DNA of 64,000 nt, taken from positions 19,658,519 to 19,722,518 of the forward strand of contig NC_133287.1 of NCBI RefSeq assembly GCF_005239225.2. The letters are read 5' to 3'. The position numbers and the translations under genes were made by a program. Positions 11,873 to 24,534 of the stretch are shown here, piece by piece. The stretch comes from Populus alba (taxonomy: Eukaryota; Streptophyta; Magnoliopsida; Malpighiales; Salicaceae). How positions within the stretch are numbered: the first letter of the stretch is position 1; every line of letters begins with the position of its first letter. The notes under the pieces were generated by a model. It was not told the origin of the DNA. It worked only from the letters and a program-made list of their open reading frames with translations, and made no database searches.

Positions 11873-14277
11873 TCAGCTGGTTGTGGGTTGTGACATGACC
11901 TTCTTGATTGCCTCGGCATACGTCTTGTGTTGATATGTGAGGGTTGAATCGAGCAAGTCCCACAGAGATGTCTTGGGGTTCCATCCTGGTGTCCACCAAA
12001 CAAATGTCAAGATGACATTAAACATCAGAAAGTAGAGTTGACGAAAATTGAAAATGCAGCCAAGAAAGAAGGCAATACCAAGTTGTCTATTGATTATTGT
12101 CATGTCTGGAATTCTCTTGTCACTATCGTCATATCCCTCACCGTAGAACTCTTTGGAGCTGACATCAACTGTTGGTTCCTCCAGAGCAGGTTCTCCACTT
12201 ACATTTGCGTAGACCTGTTGCAAGAAAAGTTTGAGCATCAATTTCAGGATGCAGAGACGAGATTAATAATGTAGTCGCCTAACATAAGCCGAAAGGTAAC
12301 ATCAGAAAAATTCCACACCGCTGTCATCATTTCTGCAAGCTGCCTCACAGTGACTTCATTGTTAGGGTTGCCAACGTTAAAAATATGACCATTGGCCCTG
12401 GAAGGATTTTCCTATATGAAATATAACACTGTTAGATACTCCTTTAGCATTGAAATATAAATAAAAAAAGGAAAGAAAGAGGGCATAGCTTAGCACGTAC
12501 AATCATCAAGAGAACAGCCTCGATGGCATCCTTAATATAAACAAATGTTCTCTGGGATTCGCCACCATCCACAAGCTTGAGCGGCTCCCGGCGAAGAAGA
12601 GCCTGGGGCAATGAAAAATGGAGACATCACAATCAAAGAACCCAAAGAAAACAAATGAGCTCAAGACCCATGCAGAAAAAATTAGACTAACATTGCTAAA
12701 GCAAGCAAGAACCCGAGGAACCCCCTCACTTGGGCCATCAACACCGGGAATAAAATCCATTCTGGGTCCAATCCAGTTGAAAGGCCTCACGATGGTGAAC
12801 TCAAGTCCATTCTCTGCACCCTCAGCTGTCATCATTAAGAAAAGAAATCAGAACAAAAGGTCCTAAATAGCTCAAAATTGCCAGATCATAGGTCAAGATT
12901 GATTACCATAAACTAGCCTCTCAATCAATTGCTTTGCACACGCATAAGACCATCTCTGCTTCTCAATGGAACCGAAAATGCAGGGAGAGGCATCTTCTTT
13001 AAGCACATAATATGCAGGATCCTATCACATCGTGCCAAATAAAATCACTCATCTCTAACTACAACCATTTCATAAAAAATTAAATAACAGAGCAAATCAA
13101 AAGGTCAAAGCAACTCAAAATCACAACTTCCGTAACTCGCAACAGTCAATAATAGAATGACTATAAAACAAGTTCACAATTTTATCAGTTTCTAACCTTC
13201 AACACTCCAGCAAAATAAAAAAATAAAAAAAAAACCGATGACACCTGACACCATTATACAAGTTCGACATGAACAAACTAATGAAACAGAAACTTCTCAT
13301 CCGCAATCACACCTTCCATTAAGCTAAATATGATCATCTTACCTATATAAAACATTGACACAGAACCAAACCCCTCTACCTACAAATGCAAGCATATCAC
13401 TAATGCAGCTTGATCCAAAAGGATCTGCTAATTCAAACATTAAAATGTTAACGCATTTCAAAGACTTTTCAAAATAAACCCACCGACAAATGCTTCTTCG
13501 ATTACACATTTCAAGAAAGCACGGAGACATGAATATAATTCGCGAAAACGAAAACGGAAGCGAAATTTTACCTGACGAAGAGGACTGTCTTTAGGAAGAA
13601 AACTCCCAATAGTTTTCCCATACACTTCACAAGTCGAGAAGTGAATCAGACGCTTCCCATTCTCTGAACAGTACTTCACCTAAAATAATTCAAAAAAAAA
13701 AAAAAACAGCAACGATAGAATCTTTAACAATTTCAACCGATCTCGAAAACTACAAAAACAAATTCAACCGAAAACGAAACACGAAACTTAACAAAACGCA
13801 GAAGCATTACCACAGGCAGCGCGTCGATAAAGTTGCTATAAATAGTATCCAAAGGACGCGTATTATAATCCGCTGGAGTACAGATCGCAGCCAGATTTAT
13901 CGTCTGAACCACACATTACCACAAAACAACACAAATCAACACAACGATTAGATACTAGCGCTTGATTGCAGCTTAATGACTAGAGAGGTGAAGACGAATA
14001 CCAGATCTGACATCTTGATGAGGCCTTCGAGGCGAGAGTCGTGTTTGATATTGATACGGTGAAACTGGATCCGGCCAGCCCAAGGGAGGCTGTCCGGTTC
14101 GAGAAGGTGCTTGATCTTGTCATTGTAAACATCAAGGGCTAAGATCTTGTGTTGAGTTTCGTTCAAGATCTTCTCACACAGGTGGGACCCAATGAAACCA
14201 CCAGCACCGATCATGCAAATTGTTAGCGGATTTATTGGTTTTCCATCAAGATCAACCCTCACCACTGATGATGCCAT
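11873..14277 (-). CDS. AXS: UDP-apiose/UDP-xylose synthase
   Basis: Nine coding exons: 14002-14277, 13811-13903, 13572-13679, 12907-13021, 12692-12825, 12501-12602, 12319-12411, 12079-12214 and 11873-11985. They join in phase to 389 aa, the same length as Arabidopsis AXS1. The enzyme is a cytosolic extended SDR that converts UDP-glucuronate with NAD+ to UDP-apiose and UDP-xylose, supplying apiose for rhamnogalacturonan II and apiogalacturonan. Visible features are the Rossmann motif GAGGFIGSH near residue 25, Cys100 (AAICTPADYN), Cys140-Glu141 (FSTCEVYGK) and the SDR pair Tyr185/Lys189 (WSYACAK), all at the expected positions. Exon 7 ends at a GTGTGG donor. The last intron is unusually short, in frame and stop-free (see findings). 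The start ATG follows a CT-rich leader. Confidence 0.97.
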
Positions 14278-14480
14278 TGCTAAAAATGAGAGGGAGGGAG
14301 GGAGGGAGCTCAGAGGAGGTGAAATGAGTGTGTTTTTCGGAAGAAGAGAGGGAAGGGGTGCGGTTTATATGGGAAGGAGGGAATTTGTTGATGTGTTTTG
14401 TATACCCGAATTTGGACGGGGACTGTACTCGCTGTGGATATGATGCGGGACGCGGTGAAATAGTGGATTTTAGGAGATAA
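14278..14480 (-). promoter_or_regulatory. CT-rich 5' leader and proximal promoter of AXS
   Basis: Directly upstream of the AXS ATG, the sense strand is pyrimidine-rich. The plus strand at 14292-14306 holds four GGG runs separated by single A residues, a potential G-quadruplex on the template strand. Such CT stretches (Y patches) are common in plant core promoters and leaders. The start site is not determinable from sequence. Confidence 0.45.
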
Positions 14481-16230
14481 CAGCTGTTTTGTACATGTGC
14501 GGTAATCTGATTTTTTGTTTTTGTTAATTTCTTTCACGGTTGAAGGATTGGGGAACAAGGTGGTGTTTGGCGCCCGCGTTTCAACCTGAATTTAAAAGAA
14601 TAATTGTTTAAAATTAAAATATTTTTTTTTTTATAATGTGCTAATAATATAAATAAATTTTAAAAATAAAATATATATAATATTTTGATATATTTATAAA
14701 TAAATAAAATATAAAAATAATTATTATAGTATCTCAAGCACCCCGTATAAGATAAACCAGTAATTAATTATATTTTTCTTCAATTGATCTTTTGTTGTAG
14801 ACTTAAGGTTGTCATTTTCATGTGTTGCTTAAGATGGGTAGAATTAACATAATATTTGAAAACATGGTTGAAATTTAAAATATTTTTATATTATTTTGAT
14901 ATACTGATATTAAAAATATATTATTTTAATATATTTTTAAATAAAAAAAACACTTTAAAGTATAGTCTTTATCACATTCTCAAACATCAATGGAAAGTAC
15001 TAGCAATTTAGCATATATATTTTTTGTAATCATGGGAAGATTGTTTAAAAATAAAGCATGAGTGAGTATTAGAAGAGATATAGTTGTGATTTATCTTGTG
15101 CTGCTAGCTTTTTTATAAACAGGAATTACATGTATGAAGCTGTGAGATTTTAAAGTGCAATGGGAAAACAAAATTTTCAACTATTAATTATCATCAACTA
15201 TGTATCCAATTGTTTACTTAGTACTTTCTTATTAGGCATGTATTTGATAAAAAGAATTAAAATGCATGTGATTTATATGGTAATTGATGAATCAAGGTGA
15301 CGTCAATTTCGGTCAGGATATTTGAAAGTGTAATAATAATTTTTTAAAAGTATTTTTTAAAAAATATATTAAAATATATTTTTTTATTTTTTAAAAATAA
15401 TTTTAATATTAATATATAAAAAATATATAAAAAATTAAAATTTTAAAAAACATGATTTTAACATAATGTTCCACATTCCACAAAATTTTAAATTTTATTT
15501 TACTAAAAAATAATTTTTTTATGTGTTTTGTATCGTTTTAATACACTAATCTTAAAAATAATTTTTAAAATATAAAAATTATTATTTTAATATATTTTAA
15601 AAATAATTATAACCACATCTCAAAATACAGATATGTTCCCAAACTGTTAGGGAATAGTTTAATAATTAATATTAATATCAACAGCAGAAGATAAATTCGC
15701 GAGCAGCCAGAAGTTATGACATTAACTGTGATTATTTATTTAAGCAATGATTAGAAGAAGAAAAAAAAAAAAAAAAAGGGGAGACGCGGGATAGAAGTTT
15801 CGAAACACGAGAAAGGAGTAAAAATGGTGGCATCAGCGGGAGAGCATCGAATGGCAAGCAAGCCATGTGAGTGGCTTCTTCCCAATGAGCTGTCTATCTA
15901 TTAGGCTCACGTGGGTTTCCGATTTTTGCATATTCCGTGTCAGTAGAAACCACAAGCCCCACCCGCCCCCGACCCCCATGCATTCTCACCACGCTCCAAT
16001 CCCCGTGGAATCTTATTTCCCAGGAGTACCTTTACATGATTTTATTCTTTCCTTTATCCACTCGGATAAATAAATATCGCCAAGATAACAGCGAAAAAGA
16101 AAGAGGAGAAAGAAGGGGTGTATCTCTAATATTTCATATATCTTTAGGACTAAACTTAAATTTTATTCAAAGTTCGGGTTGCCACGATCCCCATGGCAAG
16201 AGCACCTCTTCTGCCATCGTTGGGTGATAT
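14481..16230. other. A/T-rich spacer with dispersed repeat copies
   Basis: No gene is supported. Copies of the A/T-rich dispersed repeat lie at about 14610-14735, 14870-14960, 15310-15440 and 15500-15630. The section 15700-16220 is less A/T-rich and has two overlapping plus-strand open frames without recognisable domains. Confidence 0.45.
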
Positions 16231-17091
16231 ACATGGTTTTTAAACCCGATTAAATAATCGATCCAATATAATAATTGAGTTGCGGGTCAAATAAATTAAC
16301 CCAGATCAACAAAAAAAATCATTAAAAAAACCCGAGTTAATAAAAGGACTGCTATTACTCCACCTGTGATAATCAAGTTGATTAAATCAACAAAACATCA
16401 CATACCATTAATGGATATAAAACCATCTTTTCTTTTTCAATATCAGACATGAAACCTCTCACCTCTCCTACGAGACAAAACAAAACAACATCATAAAAAA
16501 GTAATGTACAGATCCGTTTGAAAACATTAACTTCGATATCAAGAATTAGTTTCGGTCACTAAACTAGCACTCTATACCCATTAGGAAGAGGCACCAAACA
16601 CCTTGGATATGGATTTTTTAAAAGGATTTTGAGGTAGTGGGGTTAGATTTTTAGAGATCTACGAGAAAGAATGTGAGAGATTGAAAATTGTTTTGAGCAT
16701 AAGAAGAAGATAGTGGCGGAAACAAGTAACGTAACAAGAGCAAAGATGAAAGGGTATTTTCTTTCTTTGATCATATTTTGAACACCATATGCTTTCTTTT
16801 TATGAGCTTTTGAGAGAAAAAGAGTTTAAGCAACTAGCAAGGATTGAGATCCACAGATTTTAGCTTGGAGACAAGAGAGACAATGACTTTCAATTAAATT
16901 GAGTGTTTAGGCCAAAAAACGATGTCGTTTTATATATATATATATATATGAAAAAAACAACTAGGTCTCAGCTAGATTTACCCGGGTCGTCCGGGTTTTA
17001 ACGGGTCAAATCCCCATATGGTTTTATCTTCAACCCAACACCGTTCCAGGCCCAAGTCGACCCGCTAGGCCGGGCTGGATTTTAAAACATT
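16231..17091. mobile_element. Possible non-autonomous element with imperfect TIRs
   Basis: The left end reads ACATGGTTTTTAAACCCG, and the right end read on the minus strand is AATGTTTTAAAATCCAGCCC, an imperfect inverted pair. Flanks GGTGATAT (16223-16230) and GGTAATAT (17092-17099) match at 7 of 8 bases, as an old 8-bp target-site duplication would. Both termini carry the GGGTCAA/ACCCGG-type motifs (for example 16275 and 16979-17075) that I associate with abundant repeats of woody eudicots. The interior has no long open frame. An hAT-like non-autonomous element fits best; a truncated LTR element is the alternative. Confidence 0.4.
16930..16949. repeat. (TA)n microsatellite
   Basis: About ten TA units within the candidate element at 16231-17091. 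Confidence 0.85.
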
Positions 17092-18660
17092 GGTAATATG
17101 ATAATATTTGTATTTTAAAAAATTTTTGTTAAAAATATATTAGAATATTTTTTTTATTTTTAAATGAATTATTTTTTACATTGATACATCAAAATGATCT
17201 GAAAACATAAACAAAAGCATTTTCAAATTTTAGGGGAATATCGTTTGAATCCTATTTCCAAACACACTTTAAAATTGATTGAAATTACGTTCTAAATATT
17301 ATTTTTAGAGCCGGTTATGCATACGAGCAACCTGGACGAGGGCTCAAAACCCCCATTAAAAAAAATATCCAAGAACAAGTAAGGTATATTTATCAATTAT
17401 GTTTTGTGAAATGAAAATTGTCCCCTTACTCTAAATATCAAATAAAGATTGCTTGAGACTCCACTTGTTAGGCATACATAAACAAATAATAAATAAATAT
17501 TTTTATGAATATCAAATAAAGTCTCATTTATAATTTCGCTTAAGGCTCGTATTCACCTTAAGTCGGCTCTGCATTTCTAAAAAGTTGATTTTTTTTTGTT
17601 TATTTTTTTATCATTTTAATATAATGATATCAAAAATAATTTTTTAAAAATAAAAAAATATGATTTTAATATAGTTATAATAAAAAAATATTTTTAAAAA
17701 TAACATGAATCACCAGTTTATACATTGTTCGGGAACTTGGTGCAAATCACGTTTCATGAAAATTCAAAAAAAAATTTGCTTGGATTTTTTTTATATTTTC
17801 AAATCGTTTTAATGTACTGATATCAAAAAATAATTTTTAAAAATTAAAAAAATTATTTTAACATATTACTAAATAAAAAATAAATTAAAAAATAACAATT
17901 ATTTTACCACCAAACACCCACTTAAACTAGCTACCAAACGATTGTCATAATACACATCTCCTTGTATGATTAAGACCCAAATAGAAGCTCGGGGAATGAC
18001 GGTGACAGTTTGATAAAATATTTATTGCCTTTCCTTATGATTAAGACCTTAAAGGCTAAAAACCATACTTGTCAGCTGGATACAGAGTTGATGTGGAAAA
18101 GAAAAAAATCACGAGTTATCGGGTAAGATATTTTATTAAAACGAAATCTTCACAAGAACCCAATTGATATTTATCAGTTTAATATATTATTTGAGACAGA
18201 CGTGAGGTGACAAGAACCCAGCATGGTTATGCGTGTGACTGTGAAATTCCCCCTTGTAAAAACGTTTATTTTCACAAGAACATGATCCTTGAAGAGTTTT
18301 TTTTACAAAAGAGTTGCTTTTTATTTTTTTAAATTTTTTTATTTAAAAATATATTAAGATAATATATTTTTTTATATTTAAAAATTTAATTTTTTAATAT
18401 CAATAAATTAAAAATCAATCGGCACGTCAATCTCTCCCTTGTTTATTTTAGAGCCTATTTAAAAATATAATTATGATTATTTTTTAAAGTTTTTTTATTT
18501 AGAAATACATTAAAATAATATTTTTTATTATTTAAAAATTATTTTTGATATCAATATATCAAAATAATCTTAAAAAATAAAAAAATATTAATTTAAAATA
18601 AAAAAATTTAATATTTTTTAAAAATATTTTTAAAATACAAAAACAAACAAAAAAATTAAA
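17092..18660. repeat. Cluster of A/T-rich dispersed repeat copies
   Basis: At least five degenerate copies occur, at about 17100-17220, 17590-17710, 17785-17925, 18290-18420 and 18465-18650. They share the order: ATATATTAAAATAAT, then a T-rich tract, then AAAATTATTTTT, then ATATCAATATATCAAAAT, with copies in both orientations. The recurring layout suggests a MITE-like family of about 150-200 bp rather than simple sequence. No gene is visible in this interval. Confidence 0.55.
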
Positions 18661-21600
18661 TTCTATATTATCACAATTGTTTCTGTTCACACAACACTTG
18701 CAAATAAGCTCCACACGAGGAAGCACACCTCATGGACCTGTCTCAACTTTTTCATGACTAGGACTCTTCAATCGAATTCCATGTTTTTTAATTGATAAAT
18801 TGTATTTATATAACGTGATGTTTATTTATATGTTTTTGTGCCCTTACTTTAGCAAATTTCACCATAAATTTTTTTAATTTATTATTTTAACCATATATTA
18901 AGATAAATTGTTAAAATTAATCATGTGATTTACACGTGAAAAACACATAAAAAATTTATTAAAAATATAGATCAACTCACGTTTCCAAACACAGAACTAT
19001 TCTCGTATACAAATTTCGTAATTGATTTTGCTGAGTTGGTTTGTAAATTCATCATATTAAAAATACATGCAAAGATAAAATCTACTTAGTTGAAAATATA
19101 AATATAAATTAAAAATTTCGTACCATATAAAGACGAACTCAATCATTAATTCAAAAGAAACATCTAGCTATATTTATCATGGTCGGCCATCACATAGCCA
19201 TTTGTAAAAAAATGGAAAGTACTTTCATATCACTATATATGCATAAGAATCACAGGTCTTAAATCTCATGTGTACCCAATCTTACGTACAATGGCCCACA
19301 CCGAATTCTGCACCAAAGCACCGACACGGAAAATCTAGCGTCGCTAAGACCACGCGGTGCTTCTGGCGCGTGTTTGAGGGTTCCGACAGAAAGGAGAGTG
19401 ACCTGTTATTGGACCATAGTGTCCACTGCTATAACTGTATTATTTTCTCTTCTTTTTACTTAAAGGGGGAAAACTTGACTGGGCCATGACGAGCTTTGGA
19501 AGAAAACAGCTTGATCCATTACTTGCGAAACTTACTGGGCTAGACCCATCTATTTCCTTTTTTAGAGTCGGTGAGGAAAAGCGTGCTCATTCTTGCACTG
19601 AGGATATTTGTGAGTATGTGGGTTTAAATAATTTTTTATTTGAAAATATATTAAAATAATAATTTTTTTATTTTTTTAAAATTATTTATGATATAGCACA
19701 TCAAAAATAATATAAAAATTTTAATTTTAAATAATTTTTTAAATTAAAAAAAAAAACACGATTCCACTGTGTTTCTAAATACTGCCAATGTATTTCATGA
19801 AAGTAGCCTTTTGCACCAGGCCGTAGCTGCAGCTGGATTAGTTTTTTTCTGTTTAAAAACGAAGTAAATATTATTTTTTTTAAAATATATTAAAATAATA
19901 TTTTTTATATTTTTTTATATTAATACATGTAAACAATTTAAGAACACTAAAAATAATATTATTACAACAGAGAAAAGTGAAAAGGGATATTATTACCATA
20001 TTAGACGTTTCAACAGTTTAATAATGCGATGTGAGTGTTTCTGATATAAAAAGTATTTCTTATTTATTAAAGTATCTTATCAAGACTTTTTTTTCATGTT
20101 TCTGATATTAAAAAATGTCAAAATCATAATAAAAAAGCCAGGCTTGTAGTAATCTGAAAAGAAAGCCTGAATTGATTTTTTTTATGCGAAGAACATCATC
20201 ATAAACAATGATGTCAAGATGTATATATTTTTTGTTCGTTTTAAGATTTATTGGTTACAAAAGAAAGACAGGCATCGAGCAACTCAAGATTTTCACTCTT
20301 TGAGACACCGAGATCCACATTTTCGGTCAATTTGTTTGAAAATATCTCTTACCGATGCCCGCTCATAATAAAAATATCCGTGTTTTGCTGTAATTTAGAT
20401 ATTTTTTCTATAAAAATAAATTTTATATACAAGTATTTTGATGTGTTTATATTTATTTATTTATGAATATTTTTAATTAAATAAATTGAGAATTATATGT
20501 GTTAATAAATAAAAAATCAAAATATTTGACCTCACAACATGAGCCTTCGACCTGGTTGTATTTAATAACATTGTTTATCAAAATTAAATTTTTATTAAAT
20601 CAAACGATAATAGAATAAACACATATGAAATTGATTGAATAAAAAAACATATATTATGTAAGGTTACAAATATTGCAAATATTTTTTTATTTATATAAAA
20701 CATAAAAGAAAAGGTTATATATTAATTAAAATAAAATCTTCAAAAAATAAATGCATTCAAAATAACTAAAAAACAACTGTTATTTAAAAGAAGTTAAAAT
20801 AAAAAATAAAAAAGAGAAGGAACATTAATGTAAATATAAATTAAAAAATTATTTTGAAAAAATACATGTAAAAAAAGCATCAATAAAAAAAATAGAAGAA
20901 AAAAAGAAAAAGCTAGGCCAACGCATCTACCTATTTACCAAGGGAGCGTGCTCTTGGGCTCTTAAATTTATCCATGATAAATGGAACGGATGACATGTCA
21001 TCCACCCCAATTTTCTTTTAAAAAAAAACTAAGTTAGACAATGTATTGTCTGATTTTGCCTAAACGATGGTAAAAAAATTAGGGCTCAAGCTTTTTTGAC
21101 ACAAAAACTCATTTTTTTAACTTTTTTTTACCTCAATACACATAGAAAACATCTTGAATATTTTGATAAACTCATTGCTAGTTGAACTATTTGACACAAA
21201 GTTTAAGTGTTTTAGTGGTCGAATCTATATCAATGATATTTTTCTCTCTTTACCGTTAAAATTTAACGACTTTCTCTCTTTTCTTTCAAACTAGAAAATA
21301 AAAAAATAAAAAAAATAAAGTTTTGAACTAGAATTGATTTTTGTTAAGACTTCAAAAACTAGAAGGACCCAGTTGTTATAATTAGTAAAAAATAATGACT
21401 AAGTTGGACATTTCTTCCATGCCAAAGCATAGTTATAACTTTCAACACCACAAATCAAACTAGAATATAACCAGTGTTAGATTTTATTTCAAAATAATAT
21501 ATTTTTTTAATGAAATAATATCAATTTTTTTAATTAAAAAACGACATGATTTCATTGCTTGGATTGAGTTGTGAAATCGCTGTTACCATATCAATTCTTA

Positions 21601-22918
21601 AACCTGGTGTTGTAACTTTGTCTAAATTCAAGTGAAGGAAACAGGAAGAAAGCCTCGATTCATCTACAGAATTGATTTCGCTCATGCTTTTTGATATTCC
21701 TTTTTCTCTCCTCTCCTGCCACCGAAGATTTAACTTTTTATAAAGGGAAAACCTAAAAGAGGGCACAATTTAAATAATAAGAGAGGTCACGAAACTTCCA
21801 GGAACGTTTCGAAGATCCAAGAATAGCAGTTAAATCACGATTCGGCTGTGTAGAAGTTTCGATTGTAGAAAGTAGTTCTATCAAGAGTTTTCAGGCATTT
21901 TTCTTGTTACCATGGGACATAATTAGGAATAATTACATCGAAAGTGTCGGTTAGAACTGGTGAGGGAATCACAGGATACAATGCATTTGTACACGCTTAT
22001 ATGCGAGAATTAGTACAAGGATACTCTAAATCTTAAAATCATCAAAATTAGCACTATCATATCGAGAAGTTATAAAGAAACTGATTTTGCTTTTGTGTTA
22101 TAGTAAAATGAATGATTGGGTGATATTACTAGCCAAGGTTAATATTCAGGTCAGTCGAAGTATATTATTTATATTTAAAATGATATTGTTTTAATTTTTT
22201 AAATTTTTTAATCTTGATCTAGTAGATTTTTGACTGGATCTATCAAGTTGTACATCAACCTATATGTCACTTGGGTTTGGTCATTTAATGTAAAAATCGG
22301 TTTAAATTAAAACTTGATTCAAATCAGGCTTTAGGTTATAAACTTATCTGGGCAAATCATTTAATGTATATCTATGACTTAAACTTAGAAGACATAATTT
22401 TTTTTAACTATCAAACGTATCACTTTTTGAGTTATTAGCTATTTAACTCGTGCTTCGCTATGATGAGTTATATTGTTTTATTTTAAATACCAGACATGCA
22501 GATTGCTTCAATGTATTTTTTCACATAAAAAAATTTAAAATATAAATTAAAAAGCTTATACAAGCATCTAGTTAAATAAATCAATTACCATTTATGTAAA
22601 TAAATGAAAAAAAAAATCATTAACAGTAATCAAAAGAGAAATAAAAAAAATTAAAGAGATTAATGTAGATTAAGATATTTAATCATACAAAATAAAACAT
22701 TCACCTGATTGTGTTCTCTAAATTTATTTACTTAAATCAATAAAAAATAAATTCACACCCTAAAAAACTCATGACCTAAAAAATAAACACAATGCCTAAA
22801 AAACAATTATTATTTAAACCCAAGCTCTAAAAACAATTATCCAAGGCCGAATACATCAATAATATTATTTGAAAATGGATGTTTTTTTTTATCTTGAAAG
22901 ATAAATAAAAGGCCAAAT
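18661..22918. other. Gene-poor A/T-rich spacer
   Basis: No supported gene. Further repeat copies lie at about 19625-19770 and 19855-19935. A less A/T-rich island at 19260-19560 and another at 21540-21770 have short open frames without recognisable domains. The interval 22140-22400 contains GGGTTTGG/GGGC-type motifs typical of old retroelement debris. Confidence 0.4.
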
Positions 22919-23440
22919 CAGTTTCTTCACCAATGTCCTCTTCTCATAAATTATCTTTATTCTCGGGTGCAACTTACTAAGATCCTTCAACTTACAACAG
23001 TGTAGTAGAGGCGTTACAATATTTGTCACTGACTCGACCATATATCTCTTTTGCAGTTAACAAAGTCTGCCAATTCATGCACAAACCCACCGACAAACAC
23101 TAGACAACAATCAAAAGGATTATTTGGTATCTAAAGTTTTTGATTTATTTTGGACTACTTATTAAGCCAAACAAGTCAACACAACTTTATATCTACTCTG
23201 CTGTCGACTGGGTGGGCTGCCCAGATGATCGAAAGTCCACCTCAAGTTTGTGCCTGTATTTTGGTGATAACTTAGTCTCATTGAGCTCTAAAAAACAACA
23301 AATTGTGGCGTGTTTAAACAATGAATTTGAGTACCATGCAGTTGCACATGGTCTCACTAAACCAATTGTATCAGCCAAATTTGCCTTCCACATAGACAAG
23401 CTTAACGTATATTCATCTTCGTCATATTATGAAAATGCAT
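22919..23440 (+). mobile_element. Ty1/Copia polyprotein relic (RT end and RNase H)
   Basis: The plus strand encodes decayed Copia polyprotein. Recognisable pieces are [48 protein letters not shown] and DNLVSLSSKKQQIVACLNNE, matching the C-terminal reverse transcriptase and RNase H of Copia elements. In-frame stops occur after GATY (near 22980) and after PTDKH (near 23100), and homology fades after about 23400. The catalytic Asp-rich context is altered (SAVDW rather than SDADW). It is a dead fragment in plus orientation. Flanking DNA to about 23660 may include LTR remains, but I could not define an LTR pair. Confidence 0.85.
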
Positions 23441-24148
23441 TATGCAAATGACGATGCATCAACAAATGTAATTGCAGATCAAGCCAAATCAACAAGTGTA
23501 ATTGCACATTGATCCTAGGAGTTAATTATTTGCTTTCCATGTATATTTCATAGACTACACAACTGTAATTAATTCCTCAATAATTTGTACAGTTACTAAT
23601 ATAAATATACATCATCTCTCGCTGAACAGAATACACGAGAGTTTCCAGCATTTCTCCTTGATATAAAATTACAAAAATTAAATGATCATGGAAGAAATTG
23701 AAAATAAAATCTAATTAGAACTAATCAATGTTATTAAAACAATTATAATTAAAAAAAAACTAAATCAAAAGCAAAAGAAAATTGAAGTGTTAGATTAATT
23801 TTTTGCATGGACAGCCCACAATTCAAAAAAAAACAAAAGAAGCAAATTGATATAAGCCTGACCAAACCATTATTTACTGGGCTACCCAGAAAAAAAATAA
23901 AATCAAAACGAGTCAAATGATCCGGTGCAAGCGTAATTGATAATAAGATCAGAGTCCTTAGCATGCGCTGCCCGCAAACAGTGCAGCGGCAACAGTAGAT
24001 CATGTAGCTAGAGACAAGAGAATAATTCAGCAGCCCTTAAAATCCAAAAAGAAAATGCATAAATACCTTAATATATCAAATCGAAGATACATAAAATATC
24101 TATGGATTTTAGCTGGTAGCATCATCAGCTAGACGAAACAGATCAACT
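23441..24148. other. Spacer downstream of Copia relic
   Basis: A/T-rich, no supported gene. A possible LTR remnant lies at 23510-23660. Nothing further is recognised. Confidence 0.35.
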
Positions 24149-24159
24149 TTGTACTTAAC

Positions 24160-24534
24160 TCAGTGTCTCCTAGCCTGGCACTGCCACTTGAGCACAGAAA
24201 GCTTGACTGCTGTCCTGTCAGAACATGAACAGATTCTGAGTTCACCTGCAATGCTGCAACCACCAGCAACCATCCCTGTTCGTGGAAATTTGTCCCCTCC
24301 CGGTATTGTCCTCGGCCGGAGAATCAAATCTGTAACTGAGAAGACACAAAGTAAAGATAAGAAATCAGAATATAGGCATGGACAGATTTTATAGCATAAA
24401 TAATAATATTTTTTATTTCTGCCAAACTTGGGGTCAAAGACCGTAATCCTAATGCTCGGACAAGCTATAAATGCCTGCAGACATGCATCCTTAACTGGCA
24501 TGTTATACACGGACCACATGAATGGATATGCCAT
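24160..24534 (-). CDS. Hypothetical protein or exon relic, unidentified
   Basis: A 124-codon open frame on the minus strand starts MAYPFMWSVYNMPVKDACLQ and ends KLSVLKWQCQARRH. It is more GC-rich than the flanks. Its middle (about 24330-24420) is A/T-rich, hydrophobic and Cys/Tyr-rich, and ends in CTTCTCAG, so it looks more like an intron between two exon-like parts: a first with KDACLQAFIACPSIRITVFD and a second with RPRTIPGGDKFPRTGMVAGG. A possible acceptor (CTGGCAG) precedes the first part. I do not recognise the family. It could be an exon pair of a decayed gene, a small real gene, or chance. Confidence 0.25.
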   Translation of the reverse strand: MAYPFMWSVYNMPVKDACLQAFIACPSIRITVFDPKFGRNKKYYYLCYKICPCLYSDFLSLLCVFSVTDLILRPRTIPGGDKFPRTGMVAGGCSIAGELRICSCSDRTAVKLSVLKWQCQARRH

